From the NCBI RefSeq assembly GCF_001984175.1, contig NZ_MTQP01000045.1:1-64000 (forward strand): DNA of 64,000 nucleotides, written 5' to 3'. This document shows, piece by piece, positions 17,161-26,513 of this stretch. Numbering within the stretch: the first letter of the stretch is position 1; each line of letters begins with the position of its first letter. Under the pieces are notes generated by a model, which saw nothing but the letters and a program-made list of their open reading frames with translations, was not told the DNA's origin and ran no database searches. The position numbers and the translations under genes are program-made. The stretch comes from Saccharothrix sp. ALI-22-I. Its GTDB lineage: Bacteria; Actinomycetota; Actinomycetes; Mycobacteriales; Pseudonocardiaceae.

Positions 17161-19106
17161 CCGCCGCCGAGACTGGCCAAGCGGAGCAGACAGAGCACAT
17201 CGAACCGGCACCGGGACGTGCCCCGCACTGGCAGCGGTACGCGCTCATCGCGATCCTCGCGCTGGGGACGGTGCTGTACGGCTTGGTGATGTGGACCGAC
17301 AGCTGGGGCAACACGTACTACACGGCCGCGGTCAAGTCGATGTCGTCGAGCTTCACGAACTTCCTGTTCGGTTCGCTCGACCCGGCCGGCGTGGTCACCG
17401 TGGACAAGCCGCCGTTGGCGTTGTGGCCACAGGTGATCTCGGTGAAGATCTTCGGCTTTCACCACTGGTCCGTGCTGCTGCCGGAGGTGATCATCGGTGT
17501 GGCGACGATCTTCCTGCTGCACCGGACAGTCCGGTTGTGGGCGGGGGAGAACGCCGCGCTGATCGCCGCGTTGGTCTTCGCGCTCACACCGATCACCGTG
17601 ATGATCACCCGCACGAACAACACCGACACCATGCTCGTCCTCACGCTCGTCGCGGCGGCCTACGCCTTCACCCGTGCGATCAGGGCGGTGGAACCAGGCA
17701 AGAGGACGAAGTGGCTGCTGTTCGCGGCCTTCCTGATCGGATGCGGCTTCCTGGCGAAGATGGCGGCGGCGTACGTTGTCCTTCCTGCCTTCTTCGCCGC
17801 TTATCTGGCCGGCAGTGAGGCGCCTTGGCGTCGTCGGGCGCTGGACCTGGCCGGTGCGGCTGTGGTGCTGCTGGCGAGTTCACTGTCGTGGGTCGCGGCG
17901 GTCACCCTGTGGCCCGGCCCGAAGCCGTACATCGGCGGCAGCACCGACGGCACGGCCCTGGACCTGGTGCTGGGCTACAACGGGCTCGGCCGCGTGTTCG
18001 GTGGTGAGGGAACGGGCAATGGCGGGGCGGCGACCGGTACGCCCCCGCCGGGCGGAGGTGACCCCGGCGGGTTTGGCGGCCCCGGTGGGCCCGGCGGCAC
18101 GAGTTTCGGCGGCGAGTCCGGTCCTGGGCGGATGTTCAACGAGGCGGTCGGCGGGCAGATCAGCTGGCTGCTGCCGTTGGCGGTGGTCACGCTGGCGGTG
18201 GCGGCGGTGCTCGGCTTCCGGCGGTGGCGCCGGTCCGTCCCGGCGGACACCGCCGGCCGCGCGGGCTGGGTGCTGTGGGGCGGCTGGCTCGCGGTGTTCG
18301 CCCTCGTGTTCAGCTACCAGAAAGGCGTGTTCCACCCGTACTACACGACCGTCATGGCACCCGCGATCGGAGCACTCGTCGGTGTGGGCACGGTGTGGGC
18401 GTTCCGGAAGTACCGAGAGCCCGAGGGGCTGGGCCGGTTCGTGCTGCCCGCCGGTGTCGCGGTGACCGCGGCGTGGGCGTGGGTGCTCATCTCCCGGGAC
18501 ACCACGTGGAACGGCTGGCTGCGGTACGCGGTGGTGATCGTCGCGTTGGCCGCGATCCTGGCCCTGGTGCTGCACAAGGTCCAGAGGGTGGGACTCGTGC
18601 TCGGGCTTGTCGCGGTGCTGCTGGCACCTGCCGTGTGGTCGGGTGCCGGTGCGGTCTCCACCACGGCCATCGCGAGCCTGCCTGCCGCGGGGCCGGTGGA
18701 CGATCTGATGCCTGCCGGCTGGGACAGCGCGGAACTCACTGCGGGCCAACGCGAGATCCTGGAGTACGTCAAGTCGCATTCGCCCGGAGCCGAGATCACG
18801 CTGGCGGTCGAGGGCGGCTCCCAGTCCGCGAAGACGTACATCGTCGCCACCGACGAGACCGTCGTCGGAATGGGCGGGTTCGACGGCCGCGACCCGGCGC
18901 CCTCGACGGACCAGCTGTCCGCGTGGGTGCGTGCGGGCAAGCTGCGGTTCGTGCTCACCGGCGGCGGGATGGCGGACGCCGACACGATCATCGAGCGGGC
19001 CGAGTGGGTCGAGCGGAACTGCGAGCCCGTGCTCACAGTGAAGGGCGACGACGAGATGCCGATGGGCGGCGATGGCCTGACGCTGCACGAGTGCACGGTC
19101 CGGTGA
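17157..19106 (+). CDS. ArnT/PMT-family integral-membrane glycosyltransferase
   Basis: A 649-residue GT-C enzyme with about a dozen membrane spans. The first extracytoplasmic loop has the catalytic-type acidic segment MWTDSWGNTYYTAAVKSM and the family mark VVTVDKPPLALW. Further on are ITRTNNTDTMLVLTL and YQKGVFHPYYT. A Gly/Pro-rich loop (about residues 280-325, repeats of GGP and GGF) is inserted between spans, and a soluble C-terminal domain of about 130 residues ends the protein. These enzymes take a sugar from polyprenyl phosphate and attach it to a protein or wall acceptor outside the membrane. It is coupled to the GT2-GtrA gene by ATGA, which probably makes its donor. Confidence 0.88.
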   Translation: MTAAETGQAEQTEHIEPAPGRAPHWQRYALIAILALGTVLYGLVMWTDSWGNTYYTAAVKSMSSSFTNFLFGSLDPAGVVTVDKPPLALWPQVISVKIFGFHHWSVLLPEVIIGVATIFLLHRTVRLWAGENAALIAALVFALTPITVMITRTNNTDTMLVLTLVAAAYAFTRAIRAVEPGKRTKWLLFAAFLIGCGFLAKMAAAYVVLPAFFAAYLAGSEAPWRRRALDLAGAAVVLLASSLSWVAAVTLWPGPKPYIGGSTDGTALDLVLGYNGLGRVFGGEGTGNGGAATGTPPPGGGDPGGFGGPGGPGGTSFGGESGPGRMFNEAVGGQISWLLPLAVVTLAVAAVLGFRRWRRSVPADTAGRAGWVLWGGWLAVFALVFSYQKGVFHPYYTTVMAPAIGALVGVGTVWAFRKYREPEGLGRFVLPAGVAVTAAWAWVLISRDTTWNGWLRYAVVIVALAAILALVLHKVQRVGLVLGLVAVLLAPAVWSGAGAVSTTAIASLPAAGPVDDLMPAGWDSAELTAGQREILEYVKSHSPGAEITLAVEGGSQSAKTYIVATDETVVGMGGFDGRDPAPSTDQLSAWVRAGKLRFVLTGGGMADADTIIERAEWVERNCEPVLTVKGDDEMPMGGDGLTLHECTVR

Positions 19107-19126
19107 CGCACAGCGCGTTCTTAAGT

Positions 19127-19159
19127 AGTTCCCATGTAGTTCCCAGGTAACGTCCAGGT
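19127..19159 (+). promoter_or_regulatory. Tandem 11-bp boxes upstream of the response-regulator gene
   Basis: AGTTCCCATGT (19127-19137) is followed directly by AGTTCCCAGGT (19138-19148), 10 of 11 identical, and by a weaker third copy, AACGTCCAGGT (19149-19159). They sit 21-53 nt before the response-regulator GTG. This arrangement is typical for OmpR-family autoregulation. Related boxes lie upstream of the GT2-GtrA gene. Confidence 0.5.
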
Positions 19160-19179
19160 TCGTCGTCGAGGCTGGCCGG

Positions 19180-19893
19180 GTGGATCAGCAGCGTGGCGAG
19201 GCGACCGTCCTCGTCGTGGACGACGAACCGAACATCCTGGAACTGTTGTCGGCAGCGCTTCGGCTCAGCGGGTTCACCGTGCACGCGGCGGACTGCGGAG
19301 CCGAAGCGATGGCCTCGGTCCGGCGGGTCCGGCCGGACATCGTGGTCGTGGACGTGATGCTGCCCGACACCGACGGCTTCAGCCTCGCCCGCAGCCTCCG
19401 CACGGTGCATGACCAGCTGCCGGTGCTTTTCCTGACCGCACGGGACGCCGTGGAGGACCGGATCGCGGGCCTCACAGCCGGTGGCGACGACTATGTGACC
19501 AAGCCGTTCAGCCTGGAGGAAGTGGTGTTGCGGCTGTGGGCGATCCTCCGGCGCACGGGCGGTGCCGTGGTCCCGCGAGACGACGGCACGGTCCAGTACG
19601 CCGATCTCGTGCTCGACGAGGAGGCCCACGAGGTCCACAGAGCCGGCCGGCTGGTCCGGCTGTCGCCGACGGAGTTCAACCTGTTGCGGTACCTGATGGT
19701 CAACGCCGAGCGGGTGGTCAGCAAGTCGCAGATCCTCGGCCGGGTGTGGAGCTACGACTTCGGCGGGGACGGCCGGATCGTCGAGTCGTACATCAGCTAC
19801 TTGCGCCGCAAGATCGACTCGGTGGAGCCGCCGCTGATCCACACCATCCGGGGCGTCGGCTACTCACTGCGGTTACCCAGGGAAGAGCGTTGA
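19180..19893 (+). CDS. OmpR/PhoB-family response regulator
   Basis: A 237-residue regulator. The receiver domain (residues 8-120) has the acidic pair in VVDDEPN, the phosphoacceptor Asp in VVVDVMLPDTDG, the Thr in LFLTARDA and the Lys in YVTKPFS. The C-terminal winged helix (about 140-237) has LSPTEFNLLRYLMVNAERVVSKSQIL and the ending IHTIRGVGYSLRLP. The start is GTG at 19180, though no strong ribosome-binding site is visible. It is translationally coupled to the sensor kinase gene by a TTGA overlap. The boxes just upstream and similar ones in the glycosyltransferase promoter suggest it controls envelope glycosylation. Confidence 0.92.
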   Translation: MDQQRGEATVLVVDDEPNILELLSAALRLSGFTVHAADCGAEAMASVRRVRPDIVVVDVMLPDTDGFSLARSLRTVHDQLPVLFLTARDAVEDRIAGLTAGGDDYVTKPFSLEEVVLRLWAILRRTGGAVVPRDDGTVQYADLVLDEEAHEVHRAGRLVRLSPTEFNLLRYLMVNAERVVSKSQILGRVWSYDFGGDGRIVESYISYLRRKIDSVEPPLIHTIRGVGYSLRLPREER

Positions 19894-21374
19894 GCGGGAA
19901 CCGATGGCGCAGACCGTGGACACTGCGGGCGCGACTGGTCATGGCATTGTTGGTGCTGGCCACCGCCGGCCTGGGCACCATCGGGGTCGCGAGCGTGGTG
20001 CTGCTCCGAGAGGCGATGATCGCCAGGATGGACGACCAGCTCGCGGATCTCGTGCAGCGGGTGGGCGGCCGCCCGGGAGAGTTGTCGCCGTCGCCCGAAG
20101 ACCTTCCGGGCAAGCCCGACGATCTGCCGACGGACTTCGCGATCGTGGTGCTCTACGGCAACGGGACGCCGGAATTATCCGCCCCGGACGCCGCGGCCGG
20201 GCCGGTACTGCCGCTGATCGACTCGGCCAATGTCGACCAGTACGAACGGCGCCCGTTCATGGCCGACGACAAGCGGCGCGGCGCTGCATGGCGCGTCGTG
20301 GTGGCACGGCGGGTGACGCCCGACGGGCCTCGGATCGTCGTGGCCGCGCAGTCGATGGACACCGCCGACGCGATCGTGACCCGGCTGGTCTGGATCGAGG
20401 TCGGGGCCGGGATCGCCCTGCTGCTCGCCCTCGGGGTGATCGGGTTCCTGCTGGTACGGCTGGGACTGCGGCCGTTGACCAGGATCGAGAGGACGGCGGA
20501 GGACATCGCGGGCGGCCACCTCGACCTGCGGGTCGCGTCGGACTCACGTACCGAGGTCGGCCGGCTCGGTGGCGCGCTGAACACCATGGTCGGCCGGCTT
20601 TCCTCCGCGCTGCGCCAACGGGAACGGTCCGAGGCGCGGCTGCGCAGGTTCGCCGCGGACGCCTCGCACGAACTGCGCACCCCGCTGACGTCGATCCGTG
20701 GCTTCGCGGAGTTGCACCGCCGCGGCGGCGCGCCGAACCGAGCCGATGTGGACCGGATGATGGGCCGGATCGAGGACGAGGCGGTCCGGATGGGCCGGCT
20801 GGTGGAGGACCTGCTGCTGCTGGCCCGGCTGGACCAGGAACGCGCGCTGGACCTGGCCGAGCTGGACATCCGTACGCTCGTCGAGGACGCCGTGCACGAC
20901 GCCAGGGTCCGCGACCCGGAGCGGCCGCTGATCCTGGAGAGCGCAGGGAAACCGATCCGGGTCACCGTGGACGAACACCGGATGCGCCAGGTGATCACGA
21001 ACCTGGTCGGCAACGCCATGGCCCACACTCCGCCCAGCACGCCCGTGCACGTCCGCGTGGGCATGCCCGCCACACTGCCCGAACCTCCGGTGGCCGTGGC
21101 GGGGAGCCCGGCATCGCGCGGCCGCGTCGTGCTGGAAGTGATCGACGAAGGGCCTGGCGTGCCGTTGGAGGCCGCGCCGAGCATCTTCGACCGGTTCTAC
21201 CGGGTCGACGAGGCCCGGTCCAGCACGCGCGGCGGCACCGGGCTCGGCCTGGCCATCACCGCCGCGATCCTGGAGGCCCACGGCGGCCGCGTCGAGCTCA
21301 GGACGGCGCCCGGCGAAGGTGCTCGCTTCACCGTGCTGCTTTCCTCGGCGAGCTCGCCGAGGTCCCGGCCATGA
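19890..21374 (+). CDS. HAMP-containing sensor histidine kinase
   Basis: A 494-residue kinase starting at a TTG (LSGNRWRRPWTLRARL) that overlaps the regulator stop as TTGA; the first ATG is 51 nt further on. A transmembrane helix (about residues 17-40) is followed by an extracytoplasmic sensor of about 120 residues, a second helix near IEVGAGIALLLALGVIGFLL, and a HAMP linker. The H-box is [18 protein letters not shown], the N-box VITNLVGNAMAHTPP, and the G-boxes DEGPGVP and GTGLGLAI. It pairs with the preceding response regulator. The signal is unknown; the glycosylation neighbours suggest envelope sensing. Confidence 0.9.
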   Translation: MSGNRWRRPWTLRARLVMALLVLATAGLGTIGVASVVLLREAMIARMDDQLADLVQRVGGRPGELSPSPEDLPGKPDDLPTDFAIVVLYGNGTPELSAPDAAAGPVLPLIDSANVDQYERRPFMADDKRRGAAWRVVVARRVTPDGPRIVVAAQSMDTADAIVTRLVWIEVGAGIALLLALGVIGFLLVRLGLRPLTRIERTAEDIAGGHLDLRVASDSRTEVGRLGGALNTMVGRLSSALRQRERSEARLRRFAADASHELRTPLTSIRGFAELHRRGGAPNRADVDRMMGRIEDEAVRMGRLVEDLLLLARLDQERALDLAELDIRTLVEDAVHDARVRDPERPLILESAGKPIRVTVDEHRMRQVITNLVGNAMAHTPPSTPVHVRVGMPATLPEPPVAVAGSPASRGRVVLEVIDEGPGVPLEAAPSIFDRFYRVDEARSSTRGGTGLGLAITAAILEAHGGRVELRTAPGEGARFTVLLSSASSPRSRP

Positions 21375-21412
21375 AAGTTCATTGTGCAGCCAACTTTGAG
21401 GAGATTGCCGCT

Positions 21413-22282
21413 ATGCCCTTGTTTCGACTGCCGGACGGACGCGACCTGGAGTACGAGGTCTCCGGGCCGAGTACAGGGCATGGCGTGGTTTTCCACCACG
21501 GCATGCCGGGCTCCGCGGTTCCGATGCCGACGGTGCTGGACTCGATCACCGAGCGCGGGTTTCGGGTGGTCACCTACTCCCGGGCCGGGTACGGCGCCTC
21601 CAGCCCAGCGCCCGGGCGATCGGTGGCCGACTCGGCGGCGGACTGCGTTTCTCTCCTCGATCACCTCGGCATCGCCACGTACCTGACCGTCGGCTGGTCC
21701 ACCGGTGGACCACACGCGTTGACCCAAGCGGCACTCACGCCGGAAAGCGTCACCGGCGTCTTGAGCGTCGCCTCATTCGCTCCGTTCGGCGCTCCTGGTC
21801 TCGACTTCACCGAACGCATGGGTGCGCAGAACGTCGCCCAGTTCAGTGTCGCCGGACAGGGTGAACCGGCGGTGCGCGCGCTTGTCGCGCAGATGGCCGC
21901 CGCGGTCCGGAACAACAGTCCGGCCGATGTCATCGCCGGTCTGGCCTCGCTGTTTCCGCCGGTGGATGCGGAGGTTCTCGAGGGCCGTTTCGGTGCCGAC
22001 AACGCCGCGAACATGAACTACGCGTTGGCTGCTGGAGACGAGGGATGGGTGGAGGACCTGGTGGCCTTGACCAGTCCCTGGGGCGTCGACGTCACCGCGA
22101 TCAAGGCCCGGGTCGAGCTGTGGCACGGTGACGAGGATCGAATGGTGCCGCTGTCACACGGGCAGTGGCTGGCCGAGCACCTTCTCACCGTGACTCCGCA
22201 TCTCGAAGCCGGACATGGCCATCTCTCCATCGCGGTCGGCAGCCTGGGTGACAAGCTCGACGCCTTGACGAAAGAAAAGTGA
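21413..22282 (+). CDS. Alpha/beta-hydrolase
   Basis: A 289-residue alpha/beta-hydrolase fold protein. The oxyanion segment is FHHGMPGSA, the nucleophile elbow GWSTGGPHAL (Ser), the acid probably Asp in WHGDEDRMVP, and the His in AGHGHLSI. The start is the ATG at 21413 because GAGGAG lies 8 nt upstream; an ATG at 21371 overlapping the kinase stop is in frame but has no such site. It may be co-transcribed with the two-component genes. It would hydrolyse an ester, lactone or similar bond; no specific substrate is indicated. It converges on the next gene with 14 bp between stops. Confidence 0.85.
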   Translation: MPLFRLPDGRDLEYEVSGPSTGHGVVFHHGMPGSAVPMPTVLDSITERGFRVVTYSRAGYGASSPAPGRSVADSAADCVSLLDHLGIATYLTVGWSTGGPHALTQAALTPESVTGVLSVASFAPFGAPGLDFTERMGAQNVAQFSVAGQGEPAVRALVAQMAAAVRNNSPADVIAGLASLFPPVDAEVLEGRFGADNAANMNYALAAGDEGWVEDLVALTSPWGVDVTAIKARVELWHGDEDRMVPLSHGQWLAEHLLTVTPHLEAGHGHLSIAVGSLGDKLDALTKEK

Positions 22283-22296
22283 CGCCCTGTGTGCGA

Positions 22297-24309
22297 TCAC
22301 CGCTGGAGCGCGACGGCCATCGGTTGTGCGGCGATGTCGAGGTAGATCCTCTCGAACTGGTCCAAGGTAGACCCGAGGTCGTGGGCGGCGATCAGCTCCA
22401 GGCTCGCCTTTCCCATCGCCGTCCTGGTCTGCTCGTCGGCCAGGACGGCGGCGAGCCGCCTGGTCAGCTCGGTCACGTCGCCGGGTGGGTAGAGCCAGCC
22501 GTTCTGCCCGTGACGCACGAGGTGGGGCAGTGCCATCGCATCCGCGGCCACGACCGGCTTGCCGGCCGCCATCGCCTCCATGGTCACGAGGCTCTGCAGC
22601 TCGGCGGTCCCCGGCATGCAGAACACGTCGCACCGCCGGTATGCCCTGACCAGCTCCTCGTCCGGGACGAACCCGTGGAACCGCACCCGCTCCGCGATGC
22701 CCAGCCGCGCGGCCAGCGCCTCCAGCCGGTGGCGTTCGCTCCCGTCGCCGACGAGCTCGACCCGCACCTCCGGTGGCAGTGCGGCGGCGGCCTCGAGCAG
22801 CTCGTGGACGTTCTTCTCCGCGTCCAGCCTGCCCACGAACAACACGGTCGGCGCGCCGGCCGGTTCGGACCGAGGGCCCGCGTAGTGCGCGCGGTCGATC
22901 CCGCAGGAGATCGCCATCACGGGACGGTGCAGGCCGTTGTGTTCGAGCAGCTCGGCCGCGCGGGGAGTCGGGGTCGTGCAGACCGTCGCACGGCCGAAGA
23001 CCCGGACCAGGTCGCGCCACGCCAGTCGGGCGAGGGGGCCGTGGGTCCAGCGGGGCAGCGGGCCGTAGCCGAGCAGGTTCTCCGGCATGAAGTGGTTGGT
23101 GGCGACCACCGGGACGCCCGCAGCCGTGGCGGCGCGGACCGCGCTGCGGCCGATGAGGAAGTGGGCCTGGGTGTGCACGACGTCCGGTTCGATCTCGGCC
23201 AGCAACGACGGCACGGCCTTTGCCGCACGCCACGGCGGGCAGAACCGGAACGTCGGGTGGAACGGGGTGCGCAGCGAGCCGATCCGGTGGACCGTCACCC
23301 CGCCGGTCACCTCGGTGAACGTCTCGCCGCTGGTCGACGGGCAGATGACGTGCACGTCGTGCCCCCGGGTGGCGAGCCCGGACGCCAGCCGGTACGCGAA
23401 GTTCGCCGCACCGTTCACATGCGGCGGATAGGTGTCCGCGGTGATCGCGATGCGCGGTGGGCCCTCTCGTCGCTTCCGGCGAGCGGGCGCGGTGGGCTCG
23501 GTGGTCGGGGGTACCTCGCGGGCGAGGAGCACGAGCCCGGCCACGGCGACGGCCCCGGGCACGGCCATGCCGGCGAGCTGGCCGGGGGTCATCTCGCCGT
23601 AGGCGAAGACGCCGATGAGGACCGCGCTGAGCGGGTCGACGATCGTGGTCGCGCCGGCGACGACCGCGGCGGGTCCGCTGGCGTAGGCCTGGTGCAGCAG
23701 CCACACACCGGCGAGGACAGCCGCCACCGCCTCGGCGATCACGAGGGCTGCCAGCCCACCGCTGAGCGGTGCGACAGCCGCCGCCCGGACGAGCGCCGAG
23801 GTGAACCCGAAGAGCACGGCTGTCGCGAGCGCGAGGAGCAGGCACCGGGTCCTGTCCCTGGTGTACCGGGCCGCGACGGCCAGCCCTGCCGCGCCGAGCA
23901 CCGCCCACTGTGCTGACCCGAGGTCGGGTGCCGGCAGGGCGGTGTTCGTGGTCATGGCGGACAGCGCGACGAAACCCGCCACACCGGTCACGCTCATCAC
24001 CAGCGCGGCGAGCACGGCACGAGTGAGCACGGTCCGTGCGAGCAGCACTGTGAGCACGAGGGTGAGCACGCCGATCGGCTGCACCACGGCAAGTGGCGCC
24101 ATGGTGAGCGCGAGGACGTGCAGTACGGCGCCCAGCCCGGCGAGCCCGATCCCGGCGTACCAGCCGGGCGAGCGCAGGATCGTCCGGACCGCGGGCAGCC
24201 CCAGCACCGGACCGGTTGTCGCCTGGTGGACTGCGCGGTGTTGCAAGTGGACGGTGCCCGCGAAACAGCATGCACCGGCGGCCGCGAGGCCGATGGCCAG
24301 TGTCAGCAT
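22297..24309 (-). CDS. Fusion of a DMT/EamA-like transporter with a GT4 glycosyltransferase
   Basis: A 670-residue protein with two halves in one uninterrupted frame. Residues 1-275 form nine or ten short membrane helices of the drug/metabolite transporter superfamily (LAPLAVVQPIGVLTLVLTVLL, TTIVDPLSAVLIGVFAYGE). After a basic linker (ARRKRREGPPR), residues about 285-670 are a GT-B fold GT4 transferase: ADTYPPHVNGAANFAYRLASG, VLFVGRLDAEKN, and the donor site PGTAELQSLVTMEAMAAGKP. GT4 members include phosphatidylinositol mannosyltransferases. The start ATG at 24309 has AGAGGA before it. It overlaps the DUF998 gene by 7 nt. It could synthesise a glycolipid at the inner leaflet and move it across; that coupling is inferred. 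Confidence 0.85.
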   Translation of the reverse strand: MLTLAIGLAAAGACCFAGTVHLQHRAVHQATTGPVLGLPAVRTILRSPGWYAGIGLAGLGAVLHVLALTMAPLAVVQPIGVLTLVLTVLLARTVLTRAVLAALVMSVTGVAGFVALSAMTTNTALPAPDLGSAQWAVLGAAGLAVAARYTRDRTRCLLLALATAVLFGFTSALVRAAAVAPLSGGLAALVIAEAVAAVLAGVWLLHQAYASGPAAVVAGATTIVDPLSAVLIGVFAYGEMTPGQLAGMAVPGAVAVAGLVLLAREVPPTTEPTAPARRKRREGPPRIAITADTYPPHVNGAANFAYRLASGLATRGHDVHVICPSTSGETFTEVTGGVTVHRIGSLRTPFHPTFRFCPPWRAAKAVPSLLAEIEPDVVHTQAHFLIGRSAVRAATAAGVPVVATNHFMPENLLGYGPLPRWTHGPLARLAWRDLVRVFGRATVCTTPTPRAAELLEHNGLHRPVMAISCGIDRAHYAGPRSEPAGAPTVLFVGRLDAEKNVHELLEAAAALPPEVRVELVGDGSERHRLEALAARLGIAERVRFHGFVPDEELVRAYRRCDVFCMPGTAELQSLVTMEAMAAGKPVVAADAMALPHLVRHGQNGWLYPPGDVTELTRRLAAVLADEQTRTAMGKASLELIAAHDLGSTLDQFERIYLDIAAQPMAVALQR

Positions 24310-24983
24310 GATTTCCTCTCCGATCGCAGTACGGCGACCGCCAGCTCGCCGAGCATGACGAGGTAGACGACGAACACGAGCCGCTCGGTGATCCCGTGGA
24401 CCAGCGGGCCGTCGAAGTGCGCGGACGGCGGGAGGAACACCGGCAGGTGGCTCAGCAGGAACGCCGCGAGGGCGGCCCACGCCCAACGGGTCTGCCGCCG
24501 CAGCCGTTCGGCGAGGCCGCGGTGCGCCGGGAGGTGCGCGGCGTGGCGGGCGACGAGCCCGGCCGCGGCCGGCAGGCTGACGAACAGCAGCAGGCCCGCG
24601 TAGCGGTGGACCTCGGCGGAGAACGTCCACGGCGCGCCCGTGGGAGTGGTGGGGAAGAACGCGCACAGCACCAAGCCGGCACACCAGCAGCACGCCAGCG
24701 CCACGATCGGCCGGGTCACGGGTAGTCCGGCCCGGGCCATGCCGACCAGCAGGCATCCGGTGCCGACCACCAACATCAGCACGCAGAACGCGAAGCCGGC
24801 CGCGCCGTACAGGCCGTAGTCGCTGATCACCTGCCGTACCGGATCGACCTCGGCGCCCAGCGCGACGTGCAGGACGAGTGCGACGAACACGGACAGGCCG
24901 AAGCACCCGATCGCGGCGGTGGCACACACACCCGCATTGCCCTGCCGGGAAGGCGCGGGACGGATCAATTCGACGGAGTACAC
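24303..24983 (-). CDS. DUF998-family membrane protein
   Basis: A 226-residue protein with six predicted membrane helices. It matches the DUF998 family: the loop VDPVRQVISDYGLYG after helix 1, then FPTTPTGAPWTFSAEVHRY, which carries the conserved acidic and His residues, and GPLVHGITERLVFVVYLV near the end. The start is GTG at 24983. Its biochemical function is unknown. Its stop lies inside the start of the DMT-GT4 fusion gene (7-nt overlap), so the two are a coupled pair. Upstream, between this gene and the sensor kinase, are two TCTTAAC boxes. Confidence 0.8.
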   Translation of the reverse strand: MYSVELIRPAPSRQGNAGVCATAAIGCFGLSVFVALVLHVALGAEVDPVRQVISDYGLYGAAGFAFCVLMLVVGTGCLLVGMARAGLPVTRPIVALACCWCAGLVLCAFFPTTPTGAPWTFSAEVHRYAGLLLFVSLPAAAGLVARHAAHLPAHRGLAERLRRQTRWAWAALAAFLLSHLPVFLPPSAHFDGPLVHGITERLVFVVYLVMLGELAVAVLRSERKSC

Positions 24984-25014
24984 GATTCGACTGTCGTGTC
25001 CGCGAATGAAAGAA

Positions 25015-25044
25015 CGTTAAGAGTGGCCGCCGAGCCGGTTAAGA
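25015..25044 (-). promoter_or_regulatory. Paired TCTTAAC boxes upstream of the DUF998/GT4 genes
   Basis: On the minus strand TCTTAACC and TCTTAACG start 22 bp apart (two helical turns), 32-61 nt upstream of the DUF998 GTG. The same TCTTAACG occurs 56 nt upstream of the neighbouring response-regulator gene (27255-27262). Such spacing suits an OmpR-family dimer of dimers. Only the repeats are seen; the link to the regulator is inferred. Confidence 0.45.
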
Positions 25045-25049
25045 AGTGT

Positions 25050-26513
25050 TCAGCGAGCCAACGGAAGCCGCACCCGCAGCTCCGCGCCACCGCCCGGCGC
25101 CTCCCCGGCCACCACGGTGCCCTCGTGCGCCTCGACGATCTGCGCCACGATGGCCAGCCCGAGGCCGGAACCGGGCATGGACCGGGCGGCGGTGGCCCGG
25201 TAGAAGCGCTCGAAGACCTTCGGCCGGTCCTGCTCGCTGATCCCCGGTCCTTCGTCGGCGACCGTCAGCTCGGCGGCACCGTCCACTACTGACAGTCGTA
25301 GGTGGACGGTGCCGCCGGGTGGACTCCACTTCGCGGCGTTGTCCAGCATGTTCAGCACCACGCGGGACAACCCGCCCAGCTGGCCGTTCATGGCCGCGGG
25401 ACCGGTCGAGACGGCGAAGACGACCTGCGGCCACCGGGCGCGGGCGCGGATGACGGCGCTGTCGATCACGTCGGCCAGGTCCAGGGGCTCGAACGGCTCA
25501 GGGTCGGTGTTCTCCGCCGCCAGCTCGACGAGCTCGGTCGTGAGGATGGTCAGCTCCTCGGCCTGCACCCCGAGATCCCGCAGCAGCCGGGAACGGTCGT
25601 CCTGCGACAGCACCTTGCCGGAACCGAGCTGCGCCTCGGCGTAGGTGAGCAGCTCGACGTTGTTGCGCAGGCTGGTCAATGGTGTCCGCAGCTCGTGGCC
25701 CGCGTCCTGCACGAGCTGCTGCTGAGCGGCCTTCGACGCGCCGAGAGCGGTCAGCATGCGGTTGAACGCCGTGGCGAGCCGGGCGATCTCGTCCCGCCCG
25801 TCCACCGGGATCGAGCTGTCCAGGTCCTGGGTCCTGGCCACCTCCTCCACGGCACCCGTGAGCCGGTGGACCGGCCGCAGACCCGCCCGCGCGACACCCC
25901 AGCCGACCACGCCCGCGAGGGCAGCGCCGGCGAGCCCGATGAAGGTGAGCAGGACCCGGAGATCGTCGAGGGTCCCCTCGATGCCGGTGACACGCCGCGC
26001 GACCTGGACCGCACCACCGTCCCTCGGCACCGTGAGCGCGCGGTACAACGGCATGCCCGGCCCGGCGTCGGCGAGGTCCTGACCGCTCCCGCTCGTCGCG
26101 ACGTGGGCGGCCTTGGCGGTCACCGGCCCCAGCCACGTCGACCCCTCGCTGCTCGACACCGGCTTCCCGCCGGTGTCGAGGAACCTGATGATGACGGGCG
26201 GCGGCTGGCCGGCCACGTCGAGCAACCGCATGACTTCCGGCGACAGGTCCTGCATCTCCTGCCAGTTGCTCGGCAGTTCGTCGACGGCGTGCATGGCGCG
26301 CAGCGCTCCATCGGGCGTGGTCGCCCGCGTCGCCGTGTCCGTGTCGCTGCGCAGCTGGACAGTCAGGTTCTCGTACATCCGGATGTGCATCAGCCACCAG
26401 CCCGCGAGGGACACGACGACCACCGCGAGCGCGACCCCGAGCGCTGAGAGCACCGCGACCCGCGCACGCAGGCTGAGCCTTCGCCGCCCCACCCCGCGGA
26501 GGCGCAGCCTCAC
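25050..26513 (-). CDS. MprB-like sensor histidine kinase
   Basis: A 487-residue kinase. Transmembrane helix 1 lies at about residues 17-42, an extracytoplasmic domain at about 43-190, helix 2 at [20 protein letters not shown], and HAMP just after. The H-box is [20 protein letters not shown], the N-box [15 protein letters not shown], with DEGPGIS and GSGLGLAIV as the nucleotide boxes. The GTG start overlaps the regulator stop (GTGA), so the pair is coupled. The layout resembles the mycobacterial MprAB envelope-stress system, an analogy rather than proof. No lipobox or cofactor-binding motif is visible in the sensor. Confidence 0.9.
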   Translation of the reverse strand: MRLRLRGVGRRRLSLRARVAVLSALGVALAVVVVSLAGWWLMHIRMYENLTVQLRSDTDTATRATTPDGALRAMHAVDELPSNWQEMQDLSPEVMRLLDVAGQPPPVIIRFLDTGGKPVSSSEGSTWLGPVTAKAAHVATSGSGQDLADAGPGMPLYRALTVPRDGGAVQVARRVTGIEGTLDDLRVLLTFIGLAGAALAGVVGWGVARAGLRPVHRLTGAVEEVARTQDLDSSIPVDGRDEIARLATAFNRMLTALGASKAAQQQLVQDAGHELRTPLTSLRNNVELLTYAEAQLGSGKVLSQDDRSRLLRDLGVQAEELTILTTELVELAAENTDPEPFEPLDLADVIDSAVIRARARWPQVVFAVSTGPAAMNGQLGGLSRVVLNMLDNAAKWSPPGGTVHLRLSVVDGAAELTVADEGPGISEQDRPKVFERFYRATAARSMPGSGLGLAIVAQIVEAHEGTVVAGEAPGGGAELRVRLPLAR

